62,413 nucleotides of DNA. Origin: Erysipelotrichaceae bacterium (GTDB lineage Bacteria; Bacillota_I; Bacilli_A; Erysipelotrichales; Erysipelotrichaceae). The position numbers were made by a program, and so were the translations under genes. Positions 39,215 through 47,748 of this stretch are shown here, piece by piece. The notes beneath the pieces were generated by a model that saw only the letters and a program-made list of their open reading frames with translations, did no database searches and had not been told where the DNA came from. The stretch covers positions 1 to 62,413 of the forward strand of contig JAFWII010000010.1 of the NCBI GenBank assembly GCA_017533785.1, in the 5' to 3' direction. How positions within the stretch are numbered: position 1 is the stretch's first letter; every line of letters starts with the position of its first letter.

Positions 39215-41623
39215 TTACTTGTTCAGCCAGCCCTTGATATCGGAAACGCCGCGGAATTTCTCAAAGCCGTCATCATTGACGACGACCAGAGTCGGTGCCT
39301 GGCGGACATCGTATTCCTGAACGAGATCACGCGCTTCATAGGCATTGTAGGTCTCGTAGTTCACACCGGCCTTGTCAAGGATCGCCTTGGCAGCCTTGCA
39401 GTTCGGGCAGGTAGCTGTTGTGAAGAGCAGGGTCTTGGCGTTCTTGACATCCTTGACCGGAGCAGCTTCGACTTTGACTTCTGTGTCTGCCGGAACTTCT
39501 TCAGCCGCTTTGGCTTCACCGTCGAGACGGTGCAGCTTTTCCAGTTTCTGGCCTAAGCCCTGGAAGCTGTAGGTCTTGCGGTCTTTGTATTCCTGCGCCT
39601 TGCCCTTATTCCAGTTCTGGACCGGACGGTAGTAGCCGGTGATACGGCTGTAGACCTCAGTCGTCTTGCCGCAGTGCGGGCAGACGGTGACCTCACCGGT
39701 CAGATAGCCGTGTTCGGAACAGACGGAGTAAGTCGGGGACATCGTGTAGTACGGCAGACGGTAGTTCTCCGCGATCTTGCGTACCAGGTTCGCAGCGGAC
39801 TTCCAGCTCGGCAGTCTTTCGCCCAGGAAGGCATGGAAGACTGTGCCGGAGGTGTACAGGGTCTGCAGTTCGTCCTGGATATCCAGGGCGGAGAATACAT
39901 CGTCAGTGAAGCCGACCGGCAGATGGGAACTGTTGGTGTAGTACGGATCGCCGGACATGTTGGCAGTGATGATATCCGGATATTTGGCCTTGTCGATCTT
40001 GGCCAGACGGTAGGATGTGCTTTCTGCCGGAGTTGCTTCGAGGTTGTAGAGATCCCCGTAGAGCTCCTGGTAGTCGGACAGTTTCGTACGCATGAAGTTC
40101 AGAACTTCCTTGGTGAATTCCTGTGTCTCCGGATGGGTCATATCCTTGCGCAGCCACTTGGCGTTCAGGCCGGCTTCGTTCATACCGACGAGGCCGATCG
40201 TAGAGAAGTGGTTGTTGAAGGTGCCGAGGTAACGCTTTGTATACGGATACAGACCGTTGTTCAGCAGTTTGGTGATGACGTCACGCTTGATCTTCAGGCT
40301 TCTCGCGGAGAGGTCCATGATCTTCGTCAGACGCTTGAAGAAGTCTTCCTTGTCGGAAGCGAGGTATGCGATACGCGGAACGTTGATGGTAACGACACCA
40401 ACGGAACCGGTGGATTCGCCGGAGCCGAAGAAGCCGCCGGATTTCTTGCGCAGTTCACGGAGGTCAAGACGCAGACGGCAGCACATACTGCGGACGTCAC
40501 TCGGCTCCATATCGCTGTTGACGTAGTTGGAGAAGTACGGAGTGCCGTATTTCGCGGTCATTTCAAAGAGCAGCTTGTTGTTTTCCGTCTCGCTCCAGTC
40601 GAAGTCTCTGGTGATGGAGTAAGTCGGGATCGGGTACTGGAAGCCGCGGCCGTTGGCATCGCCTTCGATCATGATCTCGATGAAGGCTTTGTTGACCATG
40701 TCCATTTCCTTCTTGCAGTCTTTGTATTTGAAATCCAGTTCCTTGCCGCCGATGATGCAGTTCAGCTCAGCGAGGTCGTTCGGAACGGTCCAGTCCAGGG
40801 TGACGTTGGTGAACGGTGCCTGGGTGCCCCATCTGGACGGTGTGTTGACGCCGTAGACGAAGCTCTGGATGCACTGCTTGACATCTTCATAGGAGAGGTT
40901 GTCGACTTTAACGAACGGAGCCAGATAGGTATCGAAGCTGGAGAACGCCTGGGCGCCGGCCCATTCGTTCTGCATGATGCCGAGGAAGTTGACCATCTGG
41001 TTGCAGAGTGTGGAGAGGTGCTTTGCCGGGGAAGAGGTGATCTTGCCCGGAACGCCGCCCAGACCTTCCTGGATCAGCTGTTTTAAAGACCAGCCTGCGC
41101 AGTAGCCTGTCAGCATGCTGAGGTCATGGATATGGACATCGCCGTTGCGGTGCGCGTTGGCGATCTCCGGATCGTAGATCTCGCTCAGCCAGTAGTTGGC
41201 TGTGATCGCGCCGGAGTTGGAAAGGATAAGACCGCCGACCGAATAGGTAACGGTGGAGTTCTCTTTGACACGCCAGTCGATAGCATCAACATAACTGTTG
41301 ACGAGATCCTTATAGTCAAGGATCGTGGCGTTCATGTTACGGATCTTTTCACGCTGCTTACGGTAAAGGATGTAGTTCTTGGCTACATCGTCGTAACCGG
41401 CCTGGATCAGAATCGTTTCAGCGCTGTCCTGAATGTCTTCGACGCCGATCTTGCCGTCTTTTACTTTCGGTTCAAAATCGCTGGTGACTTTCAGCGCCAG
41501 CATATCGATCACCGACGGGTGATACTGTCTGCCTGTGGACTCAAACGCCTTGGTCAGGGCGTTAGCGATCTTCTGGATATTGAATTCGACCAGTTCGCCG
41601 TCTCTTTTAACTACCTTGTACAT
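39215..41623 (-). CDS. nrdD: Class III ribonucleotide reductase fused to a redoxin domain
   Basis: 802 aa. An N-terminal ATP-cone (residues 1-95, VVKRDGELVEFNIQKI) controls activity; the barrel follows; a zinc site is formed by CSEHGYLTGEVTVCPHCG, and the glycyl radical site is RITGYYRP (Gly663). Residues about 727-802 add a thioredoxin/glutaredoxin-like domain with CPNC (Cys739, Cys742) and the cis-proline segment QAPTLVVV. The fusion supplies a reductant in cis, consistent with the redoxin-dependent subgroup rather than the formate-dependent T4/E. coli type. Oxygen-sensitive; makes deoxynucleotides anaerobically. Confidence 0.95.
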   Translation of the reverse strand: MYKVVKRDGELVEFNIQKIANALTKAFESTGRQYHPSVIDMLALKVTSDFEPKVKDGKIGVEDIQDSAETILIQAGYDDVAKNYILYRKQREKIRNMNATILDYKDLVNSYVDAIDWRVKENSTVTYSVGGLILSNSGAITANYWLSEIYDPEIANAHRNGDVHIHDLSMLTGYCAGWSLKQLIQEGLGGVPGKITSSPAKHLSTLCNQMVNFLGIMQNEWAGAQAFSSFDTYLAPFVKVDNLSYEDVKQCIQSFVYGVNTPSRWGTQAPFTNVTLDWTVPNDLAELNCIIGGKELDFKYKDCKKEMDMVNKAFIEIMIEGDANGRGFQYPIPTYSITRDFDWSETENNKLLFEMTAKYGTPYFSNYVNSDMEPSDVRSMCCRLRLDLRELRKKSGGFFGSGESTGSVGVVTINVPRIAYLASDKEDFFKRLTKIMDLSARSLKIKRDVITKLLNNGLYPYTKRYLGTFNNHFSTIGLVGMNEAGLNAKWLRKDMTHPETQEFTKEVLNFMRTKLSDYQELYGDLYNLEATPAESTSYRLAKIDKAKYPDIITANMSGDPYYTNSSHLPVGFTDDVFSALDIQDELQTLYTSGTVFHAFLGERLPSWKSAANLVRKIAENYRLPYYTMSPTYSVCSEHGYLTGEVTVCPHCGKTTEVYSRITGYYRPVQNWNKGKAQEYKDRKTYSFQGLGQKLEKLHRLDGEAKAAEEVPADTEVKVEAAPVKDVKNAKTLLFTTATCPNCKAAKAILDKAGVNYETYNAYEARDLVQEYDVRQAPTLVVVNDDGFEKFRGVSDIKGWLNK

Positions 41624-41639
41624 AAACTTTCCTCCCCTT

Positions 41640-42785
41640 TTAAACTCCTCTTAATTGCACGTTAGGTATGATCTTCTGCACTTCTTCCGCCATCTCCCGC
41701 ATTTCGGCGGCATCGTAGGAATGATATCCCGGTTTGATGCATTTGCCGCTGTCTACGAATTGCTGGAGATAGTAGTTTTTACAGTTGCGGATCGCTTTTG
41801 CGATCTCTTTCAGGTCTTCCTTGGTATGTAGCTCGCGGACGACCGTTGTCCGGAATTCATATTCGACCGGATCGCTCAGCAGATATTTCATCGACTTTTT
41901 CACCGTCTGGACGATCTGTTCCGATTCCGGAAGTCCGATCGTTTCACAGTACTTTCCGAAACTGTTCTTCACGTCCATCGCGATATAGTCGACATAGCCG
42001 GATTCGACGATCTCCTTCAGCTTCTCGGGATACAGACCGTTGGTGTCGACCTTGATCTGATAGCCGAGTTCCTTGACTTCTTTCAGGAAATCGAGCAGAC
42101 CGGGCTGCAGCAGCGGCTCACCGCCGGTGATGCAGACTGCGTCGATGATGCCCCTGCGTTTCTCCAAAAAGGCAAGCACATCGTCCGGATCGAGATAGTT
42201 GAAATTCTCCGGTACGAACACGAGATCGCGGTTGTGGCAGAACGGACATTTCATGTTGCAGCCGACCGTGAACAGCGTGCACGCGACCTGACCGGGATAA
42301 TCGAGCAGTGTCAGCTTCTGGATCCCGCCGAATTTGAGCTCGTTGTAGTTCTCTTCCGGCACGGTCTCATGGGCATTGCGGGTGATCTTTCCGAAATCAT
42401 CGATCTTCTCTTCCGCTTTTTCCTCGCTGAAGTCCTTCATCAGCTGGGATACGTATTCGTTGCGCAGGGCGTACAGATCGTTGATGATCGCGCCGGTCTT
42501 CGCGGTCGTATACAGACGTTTGACCCGTTTGTCGCTCTCATCGCTCTCGATCCGCAGGTAATCCTCGTCGAGCAGTTTCTTGATGCCCTTGGTCGTGGTG
42601 CCCTTGTCAACATCGACCAGATCTGTCAACTTCTGCATCGAGATCCCTTCGTTCTCATACACCAGCAACAAAAAAATCAACTGGCCGGACCCGAAGTTGT
42701 AGTCAGCCAGATGCTTGTCGAAGTACTTCTGTGTATAGCGATACAGAGAAGAAATGTTCATCAGAAAATCGTTCCTGTTGCTCAT
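41640..42785 (-). CDS. nrdG: MarR-family repressor fused to class III RNR activase (NrdG)
   Basis: 381 aa. Residues 1-145 form a MarR-type winged helix (GSGQLIFLLLVYENEGISMQK, DKGTTTKGIKKL, and the wing RIESDESDKRVKRLY). Residues 150-381 are a radical-SAM activase with CNMKCPFC (Cys176, 180, 183), GGEPLLQPG and DYPGQVACTLF, of the NrdG2 type that places the glycyl radical on NrdD. No stop or frameshift separates the two parts. It lies 16 bases before nrdD. A dyad in its own promoter suggests autorepression through the MarR half. Confidence 0.93.
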   Translation of the reverse strand: MSNRNDFLMNISSLYRYTQKYFDKHLADYNFGSGQLIFLLLVYENEGISMQKLTDLVDVDKGTTTKGIKKLLDEDYLRIESDESDKRVKRLYTTAKTGAIINDLYALRNEYVSQLMKDFSEEKAEEKIDDFGKITRNAHETVPEENYNELKFGGIQKLTLLDYPGQVACTLFTVGCNMKCPFCHNRDLVFVPENFNYLDPDDVLAFLEKRRGIIDAVCITGGEPLLQPGLLDFLKEVKELGYQIKVDTNGLYPEKLKEIVESGYVDYIAMDVKNSFGKYCETIGLPESEQIVQTVKKSMKYLLSDPVEYEFRTTVVRELHTKEDLKEIAKAIRNCKNYYLQQFVDSGKCIKPGYHSYDAAEMREMAEEVQKIIPNVQLRGV

Positions 42786-42797
42786 AGATTTTTCCGG

Positions 42798-42856
42798 TTT
42801 GTTGGATTTCCAACTAATTCCTTTATCATTTTAGGAAGTAATAAAAAGACTGTCAA
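42798..42856 (-). promoter_or_regulatory. nrd operon promoter with MarR-type operator
   Basis: TTGACA (42856-42851) and TAAAAT (42833-42828) with a 17-base spacer on the minus strand. Directly downstream lies the dyad TTAGTTGG-AAAT-CCAACAAA (42817-42798), perfect over GTTGG/CCAAC, where a bound dimer would block transcription. The likely ligand is the MarR half of the first gene product. Confidence 0.75.
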
Positions 42857-42870
42857 TCGAAATGCAGTCT
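42841..42870 (-). terminator. Terminator of the DUF4037-like gene
   Basis: On the minus strand AGACTG ... CAGTCT (42870-42847) is followed by TTTTTATT. The same segment carries the -35 of the nrd promoter. Confidence 0.65.
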
Positions 42871-42893
42871 CTTTTTTTAAAATTCACAAAATT

Positions 42894-43835
42894 TCAAACG
42901 GCGCTCAAAATGTCCAGATTCCGGACCTCCGGATCGGTGATCTTCCGGTTCACCAGAGAGGCCTGTTTTTCGAGATCCGGGTCGTCGGATCCGCTGAATC
43001 CCTGTGCCAGAAGTTCCTTTACGACACGTCTGCAGACATCCTCGACAGCAGTGTTTTTCAGCGCGGAATCCGTTTCATCGTTCCCCTTTTCCAGCAGCAG
43101 CTCCAGCGCTTCCGCCGTTTCGCTCAGAAGTGGCAGCGAGCGCAGAGCGCGGAACGCCCATTTATAGTAAGGAAGGTATACACGGTTGAGCAGAAAGACC
43201 GTCTGCAGGGTAGCGTTGACGAATTCGTTCGCCGCCAGCTGAGCTGCCGCCTTCTCTCCCCTTTTCAGACAGCGCGCATAGTTATACTGTCCTGCCTGGT
43301 TCATCAGCAGCAGATTCCCGGCAAGCCGCTTGAGCAGTACGGCTTCCGGCATCGCATTCAGACGTTCGCGGACAGTCGTGACCAGTCCTAAGGGATCGCT
43401 GAAGATCTCGCCGTTCGTCAGTTCGGAAAGCACATACTGCGGTGTGGTCAGCCACTGTCCCAGGTCGAGTCTGCCGTCCGCCGAACCGCATCGCTCCTTG
43501 AAATAATCCGCAGCCCGGAAGACACCGTGCCGTCTTCCGCCTACAGGCGTCAGGAGGCTGCGGTAACAGCCTTCAAACTCCTTTGGAAGACGCGCATAGG
43601 CTCTTTCCAGACGGAAAGAAGTGTTCTCGTCGATGACGTCCTCGCCCGGCAGAAAGATGCAGAATCCGGGCTCGAAATCGTGATCCCGGGAAACGGCATC
43701 GTCGAAGCCGTAGCATTCCGAGCCGCTGCCGAAAAGACCGACAGCGATCCTGTCTGTTAGTTCGGGAAACTGCTCCTCCAGCATCGGCTTCCCGCACTGT
43801 TCGTAATAAGCGCGTGCGAGCTCAAGCCCTTTCAT
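42894..43835 (-). CDS. DUF4037-like nucleotidyltransferase-fold protein
   Basis: 313 aa from ATG 43835. The segment VGLFGSGSECYGFDDAVSRDHDFEPGF (near residue 29) matches a GS-x-D/E-type nucleotidyltransferase motif (GSGSE ... DHD), and the long helical remainder resembles the DUF4037 group. The start overlaps the upstream TPR gene by 14 bases, indicating coupled expression. The substrate is unknown; it might add a nucleotide to a small molecule, tRNA or protein. An upstream extension to 44006 is out of frame with the TPR gene and not real. Confidence 0.78.
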   Translation of the reverse strand: MKGLELARAYYEQCGKPMLEEQFPELTDRIAVGLFGSGSECYGFDDAVSRDHDFEPGFCIFLPGEDVIDENTSFRLERAYARLPKEFEGCYRSLLTPVGGRRHGVFRAADYFKERCGSADGRLDLGQWLTTPQYVLSELTNGEIFSDPLGLVTTVRERLNAMPEAVLLKRLAGNLLLMNQAGQYNYARCLKRGEKAAAQLAANEFVNATLQTVFLLNRVYLPYYKWAFRALRSLPLLSETAEALELLLEKGNDETDSALKNTAVEDVCRRVVKELLAQGFSGSDDPDLEKQASLVNRKITDPEVRNLDILSAV

Positions 43836-44655
43836 CGATCTCACGGATCCTTTCACGCAGTTCCTGCGCGTATAAAAACCAGCCGAAATAGTCGTAGACG
43901 CCGACGCATTTGTCCGCCATAAAGGAATAATAGCTGTTGCGTTCGACCTTTTCGCTGTCGAGATATTTCTTCGCCATCTCCAGACAGGGATCGGCCTTCT
44001 TTTCATCCAGGCTGTCGCCTTCCCTGCTGAGCAGGATGTCCAGCCGGTTGAGCCAGATCATCGCCATTTCCAGTTCGCTGTTCTCTACCTTCTCCAGAAG
44101 CGCGAGCGCCTTTTCATAAAGCGCGTCCGCTTCTTCGTATTCGCCCCGGGCTGTCAGCGAAGTAGCCATATTGTTGTAGAGACCGGCCAGCTTGTATTCG
44201 TTGTCCTGCGCATTCGTCTCATAGATCTCCCTTGCCCGGCGGAACAGCGGCAGTGCGCTCTCATAGTCTTCAAAAGATGTGTAAACGGTCGCGGCATTCG
44301 TCAGCGCGGTCGCCCCGCTGACTGTATCCGTATACCCAAGCTCCGTCAGCATGCCTAACGCACGCTCGACAGCGGCATAGCCCTCGGCTTTCTTTCCGGT
44401 CTTGCGGTAATAGCCCATCATCTCATTGAGTACGAAAAAGAGCCCCTGGCGGTCGTTATAGGCTTCCGCCTCGTTGACCCAGTTCTTCAGCATCACTTCG
44501 GCTTCGGCGAATTCCTTCTTTCCCATCAGTTCATCCAGACGGGCGGAGATCCGCTGCTGCGGGATCCTTTCCGCCGGCGCCTTGCGTCCCAGGGCCGGAT
44601 CGCAGAGAACGCAGTTCGGTTCTACATACTCTTCGGGTCTTAGCGGATCACTCAT
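43822..44655 (-). CDS. Tetratricopeptide-repeat protein
   Basis: 277 aa, almost entirely helical. At least four TPR-like helical pairs are visible (for example around EGYAAVERALGMLTELGY, SALPLFRRAREIYETN and EADALYEKALALLEKV). A CVLCDP motif near residue 16 might bind metal. No signal peptide. It overlaps GNAT by 8 bases and the DUF4037-like gene by 14, forming a three-gene unit in which the TPR protein may scaffold the nucleotidyltransferase. Function unknown. Confidence 0.78.
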   Translation of the reverse strand: MSDPLRPEEYVEPNCVLCDPALGRKAPAERIPQQRISARLDELMGKKEFAEAEVMLKNWVNEAEAYNDRQGLFFVLNEMMGYYRKTGKKAEGYAAVERALGMLTELGYTDTVSGATALTNAATVYTSFEDYESALPLFRRAREIYETNAQDNEYKLAGLYNNMATSLTARGEYEEADALYEKALALLEKVENSELEMAMIWLNRLDILLSREGDSLDEKKADPCLEMAKKYLDSEKVERNSYYSFMADKCVGVYDYFGWFLYAQELRERIREIDERA

Positions 44656-45484
44656 GAGAAACTCCTTCCTTCAGTCTGAGATGCGCGGTCAGACTGTTCT
44701 GTCCTTCGACTTTTTGAAAACCGGTACGCTGATAAAGTCTCAGCGCCGGGAGATTGTCTGTTTCGACCAGCAGCATCATCGCCTTTGGCCGGTTGGCAGA
44801 GACCGCTGTCTCCAGCAGTTTTCGTCCGTAACCGCGGTCGCGGTATCCTTCCGTCACGAACAGATCGTACGGTTCATTTTCCTCAAAACAAATGGTGACG
44901 TCGATATAGCCGATGACTTCGCCGTCCGCCAGCGCCACAAAACTGCGGAAACGTTCCGGAGCGGCGATGACCTTCTCCCCGGTCCAATACAGATCCTGAT
45001 TGTGGATCGCGAGATAGCCGGGGATATCCTCCTTCTGAAGCAGACGGATATCGTCATACGGACCGAATTCCGGACAGTCACGCAGCAGCATCTTCTGCTG
45101 CTCCTGCTCAAATTCCGCATTTCTTTTCACCAGATCTTTCTTCAGCAGATGATTGCCCGGATTGAAGACGAAATCGATCAGATAGCCGGAACAGCGTTTC
45201 TCGAGATATGTCATCAGTTCCGCATAGGCATCCGGATCTCTCGAATAGCAGTCAAGCATTTCGCAGTACTGCTCGTCATCCAGCAGCAGCGGGATAAAGA
45301 TCCCGGTCAGTTTTCCGTCCCTAAATGTACCGAGGACCCGTCTGTCTTCTTTTGTAAAAGCGCGGCGAACGCTGTCCTCTGCCGTTTCCGGATCCGCAAA
45401 GTGCGGACTGCGAAAAGACGGATCTTCCATCAGATCACGCAGGAAATCACTGTATTTATCAGTCGACTCAAGCTGCCGGATCAT
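44648..45484 (-). CDS. GNAT-family acetyltransferase
   Basis: 278 aa. The C-terminal half has the GNAT acetyl-CoA motif VTEGYRDRGYGRKLLETAV (R/Q-x-x-G-x-G/A, near residue 214) and the following VETDNLPALRLYQRTGF. The N-terminal half is a divergent, probably second GNAT-like or substrate domain. It begins the GNAT-TPR-DUF4037 unit. A -10 TACAAT ends only 8 bases before ATG 45484 and no Shine-Dalgarno is visible, so the mRNA may be leaderless. Substrate unknown. Confidence 0.83.
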   Translation of the reverse strand: MIRQLESTDKYSDFLRDLMEDPSFRSPHFADPETAEDSVRRAFTKEDRRVLGTFRDGKLTGIFIPLLLDDEQYCEMLDCYSRDPDAYAELMTYLEKRCSGYLIDFVFNPGNHLLKKDLVKRNAEFEQEQQKMLLRDCPEFGPYDDIRLLQKEDIPGYLAIHNQDLYWTGEKVIAAPERFRSFVALADGEVIGYIDVTICFEENEPYDLFVTEGYRDRGYGRKLLETAVSANRPKAMMLLVETDNLPALRLYQRTGFQKVEGQNSLTAHLRLKEGVSHE

Positions 45485-45492
45485 ACGATAAG

Positions 45493-45526
45493 ATTGTAAC
45501 AGAGAAACAGGCGGAATTGGTATAAT
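45493..45526. promoter_or_regulatory. Divergent -10 elements for two apparently leaderless genes
   Basis: TACAAT (45498-45493, minus) and TATAAT with an upstream TTGG (45521-45526, plus) face away from each other. Each ends 8-9 bases before an ATG without a ribosome site, leaving a leader of at most about 3 bases. The -35 elements are poor. Confidence 0.5.
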
Positions 45527-45535
45527 CGAGATAGG

Positions 45536-46270
45536 ATGAACACGAATTACATCACCCGGCTAACCCTTGACGGAAAGCCGCAGGAAGGATCCTATCTGAA
45601 CGAACTGCCGCTGATCCGCTGGCTGAGCGAAGGCAATGCCCTTGAATTCCGCAAACCGGTGACTTTTCTGATCGGAGAGAACGGCAGCGGCAAATCCACC
45701 CTGCTCGAAGCGGTCGCGGTGGCTCTGGGCTTCAACCCCGAAGGCGGCTCACGCAATTTCCAGTTCTCGACTGCCGACAGTCATTCACAGCTGCACGAAC
45801 TGATCACGCTTTCCCGCACAGTCCGACCGCGTGACGGATTCTTTCTGCGCGCCGAATCCTTCTACAATGCCGCCGCTTACCTCGACAGTATCGATGACAA
45901 CGGCTTTAAAGCCTATGGCGGTCAGTCGCTGATGACACAGTCACACGGGGAATCCTTTCTGTCGCTGATGAAATACCGTTTCTTCGGCAATGGCCTGTAT
46001 CTGCTCGACGAACCGGAATCGGCACTGTCGCCGCAGCGCCTGCTGAGTCTTCTGTGCATCATGGACGAACTGGTAAAAAAGAACAGCCAGCTGATCATCG
46101 CGACCCATTCCCCTATCCTGATGGCTTACCCTGACGCCGAGATCCTGGAATTCAACGAGAACGGCGTGGAAATGCTCGAGTACAGGGATACCGATCATTA
46201 CCGGCTGACAAAACGTTTCCTCGACGATCCGGAACGCATGCTGAAGATGCTGCTGGAGGAGGGAGACTGA
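45536..46270 (+). CDS. AAA-type ATPase (COG3910-like)
   Basis: A 244-aa predicted ATPase of the ABC/SMC-like superfamily. Walker A is GENGSGKST (near residue 44), Walker B LYLLDEPESALSPQ and the switch IIATHSPIL; a signature-like SHGES lies before the Walker B. It lacks membrane segments. Stand-alone members are common in Firmicutes; some act with nucleases in defence, but no nuclease is adjacent. It seems to be translated from a leaderless mRNA (see divergent promoter). Confidence 0.86.
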   Translation: MNTNYITRLTLDGKPQEGSYLNELPLIRWLSEGNALEFRKPVTFLIGENGSGKSTLLEAVAVALGFNPEGGSRNFQFSTADSHSQLHELITLSRTVRPRDGFFLRAESFYNAAAYLDSIDDNGFKAYGGQSLMTQSHGESFLSLMKYRFFGNGLYLLDEPESALSPQRLLSLLCIMDELVKKNSQLIIATHSPILMAYPDAEILEFNENGVEMLEYRDTDHYRLTKRFLDDPERMLKMLLEEGD

Positions 46271-46358
46271 CCATCTGACGGTTTCTTCATAAAGAAGATG
46301 CATCATCCTTCTTTCTTGAAGCGCCGCGTGATATGATTGTCTCCAAAAGGAGGACGCG

Positions 46359-46877
46359 ATGACAGATATTATCCTGGGAAATGTGATGAATCTTCTTGGT
46401 TCCGCTTTCAATGCCTTCAGCTCGACGCGTCCGTCCCGCAAGGCGATCCTGCTCGTTCAGGAAGCGGCAATGGCCTGTTTCGTTGCCAGCGGCATCTTTC
46501 TGAAGGGCTACAGCGGGGTCGTGCAGAACGTTGTCGGCATGATCCGAAATGTGGTCGCCGTCTATCTTCCGAAAGACCGGTTCATCGGCTGGCTGCTGGT
46601 GATCCTGGGCATCGTCTTCGGCGTCTACTTCAATAACCGCGGGCTGCTTGGTCTGTTCCCGGTCGTCTGCAGCGTTCCCTTCGCGGTCGCGGCGATCCGC
46701 AAAGACTGCGATCCTCTTCTGCTGAAGGTCGCGCTGACGATCTCCAACTTCGGCTTTCTGGTCTATGCCTTCGTGACTTACAACTTCGTCGGCATAGCCA
46801 CTAACAGCTTCGCCATCGTGGTCGCGCTTGCATCGATCTATAAAGATCTGCATGACAAGAAAACAAAAACAGCATGA
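46359..46877 (+). CDS. YgjV-family inner-membrane protein
   Basis: 172 aa with five or six membrane helices. GNVMNLLGSAFNAFSSTRPSRKAILLVQ at the N-terminus and SGVVQNVVGMIRNVVAVY near residue 52 resemble the YgjV group, whose role is unknown. AAAGGAGGA precedes ATG 46359. The stop codon lies within a terminator hairpin. Confidence 0.78.
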   Translation: MTDIILGNVMNLLGSAFNAFSSTRPSRKAILLVQEAAMACFVASGIFLKGYSGVVQNVVGMIRNVVAVYLPKDRFIGWLLVILGIVFGVYFNNRGLLGLFPVVCSVPFAVAAIRKDCDPLLLKVALTISNFGFLVYAFVTYNFVGIATNSFAIVVALASIYKDLHDKKTKTA

Positions 46878-46891
46878 TATGCTGTTTTTTA
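46868..46891 (+). terminator. Terminator of the ygjV-like gene
   Basis: AACAGCAT-GAT-ATGCTGTT followed by TTTT. The stop codon of the gene lies in the loop. Confidence 0.82.
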
Positions 46892-46949
46892 TACTATAAT
46901 GAATATTAATGTGTGCCCGCTCCTGCAGGGAACACAAAAAGGAGAAAAA

Positions 46950-47633
46950 ATGAAGAAATTATTACTGATCAGTCTTGTCCTTCTGTGCCTTCTCGGCTTC
47001 TCAGGCTGTTCGCAGAAGGAATCTAATAAACCGGAAAGCACTGTTGAGACCACTCCGGAACCGACACCGGAAAGCACGACCGAGACAAAACCGGAGGAAC
47101 CTGCTTTCAGCTTCAGTAGAGGCACATGGGATGCGGAAGGAAAAGTGTTCGTTAACGAAAGCACCGGGGTCCGCATTCAGTTAGGTGAAGGCTACTCTGC
47201 CAGTTCGGACGCCGATCTCGCATCGCTCTATTTAGGGGAAAACGTTGATCTCTCTTCCTGGACCGAAGAAGACTACAAGACAGAAATAAGCATCCCGGAC
47301 TGCCAGTTCTACAGCGCCAACGGTAGCAATACCGCTGTCACATATGAAAACCTGGCAGCTGAAGGCGCGACTGCGATCGGCGAAGACACCTATCTTGCGA
47401 TCGTGCTGAATAATCTCAAGGGTCAGTTCGAAGATCTCGATGCCAGCGATGTCTATGATCTGACGCTTTCGGGACAGCCCTACCGCGCTTATGATATAAA
47501 GTACTCATCCAACAACATCCAGATCGAACAGACGATGGCCGTCAGGAAAGTCGGCGGTTACATAACGATCATTGTCTTTTCGCAGATCAAGGGCAACGAC
47601 AATATCCCTGAAATGATCTCATTCTTCAACTGA
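46950..47633 (+). CDS. Lipoprotein, function unknown
   Basis: 227 aa from ATG 46950 (GGAGA upstream). Signal peptide with lipobox GFSGC (Cys19), then a low-complexity Pro/Glu/Thr/Ser stretch (residues about 27-54: TTPEPTPESTTETKPEEP) that would reach through the wall, then a beta-rich domain of about 170 residues that I do not recognise. A -10 TATAAT lies at 46895-46900. Surface-anchored; possibly adhesive or a ligand binder. Confidence 0.8.
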   Translation: MKKLLLISLVLLCLLGFSGCSQKESNKPESTVETTPEPTPESTTETKPEEPAFSFSRGTWDAEGKVFVNESTGVRIQLGEGYSASSDADLASLYLGENVDLSSWTEEDYKTEISIPDCQFYSANGSNTAVTYENLAAEGATAIGEDTYLAIVLNNLKGQFEDLDASDVYDLTLSGQPYRAYDIKYSSNNIQIEQTMAVRKVGGYITIIVFSQIKGNDNIPEMISFFN

Positions 47634-47656
47634 AGAACTAAACTGAAAGTGTTAAG

Positions 47657-47682
47657 GCCGGTTACAGATCCCGGCTTTTTTA
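47657..47682 (+). terminator. Terminator of the lipoprotein gene
   Basis: GCCGG-N9-CCGGC followed by T6, 24 bases past the stop. Confidence 0.78.
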
Positions 47683-47685
47683 TAG

Positions 47686-47708
47686 AAAAAAAAGACCCTG
47701 TGGTCTTT
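47686..47708 (-). terminator. Terminator of the minus-strand hypothetical gene
   Basis: On the minus strand AAAGACC-ACAG-GGTCTTT followed by T-run, 41 bases beyond the stop at 47749. Confidence 0.78.
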
Positions 47709-47748
47709 CTCCGGTCGCAGAACAGGCATCGAAAGAATAAACGCCGGT

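Noticed and set aside
43836..44006. N-terminal extension of the DUF4037-like gene
   Set aside because: It overlaps the TPR gene out of frame, is rich in Arg/Trp as expected for shadow frames, and lacks a ribosome site.
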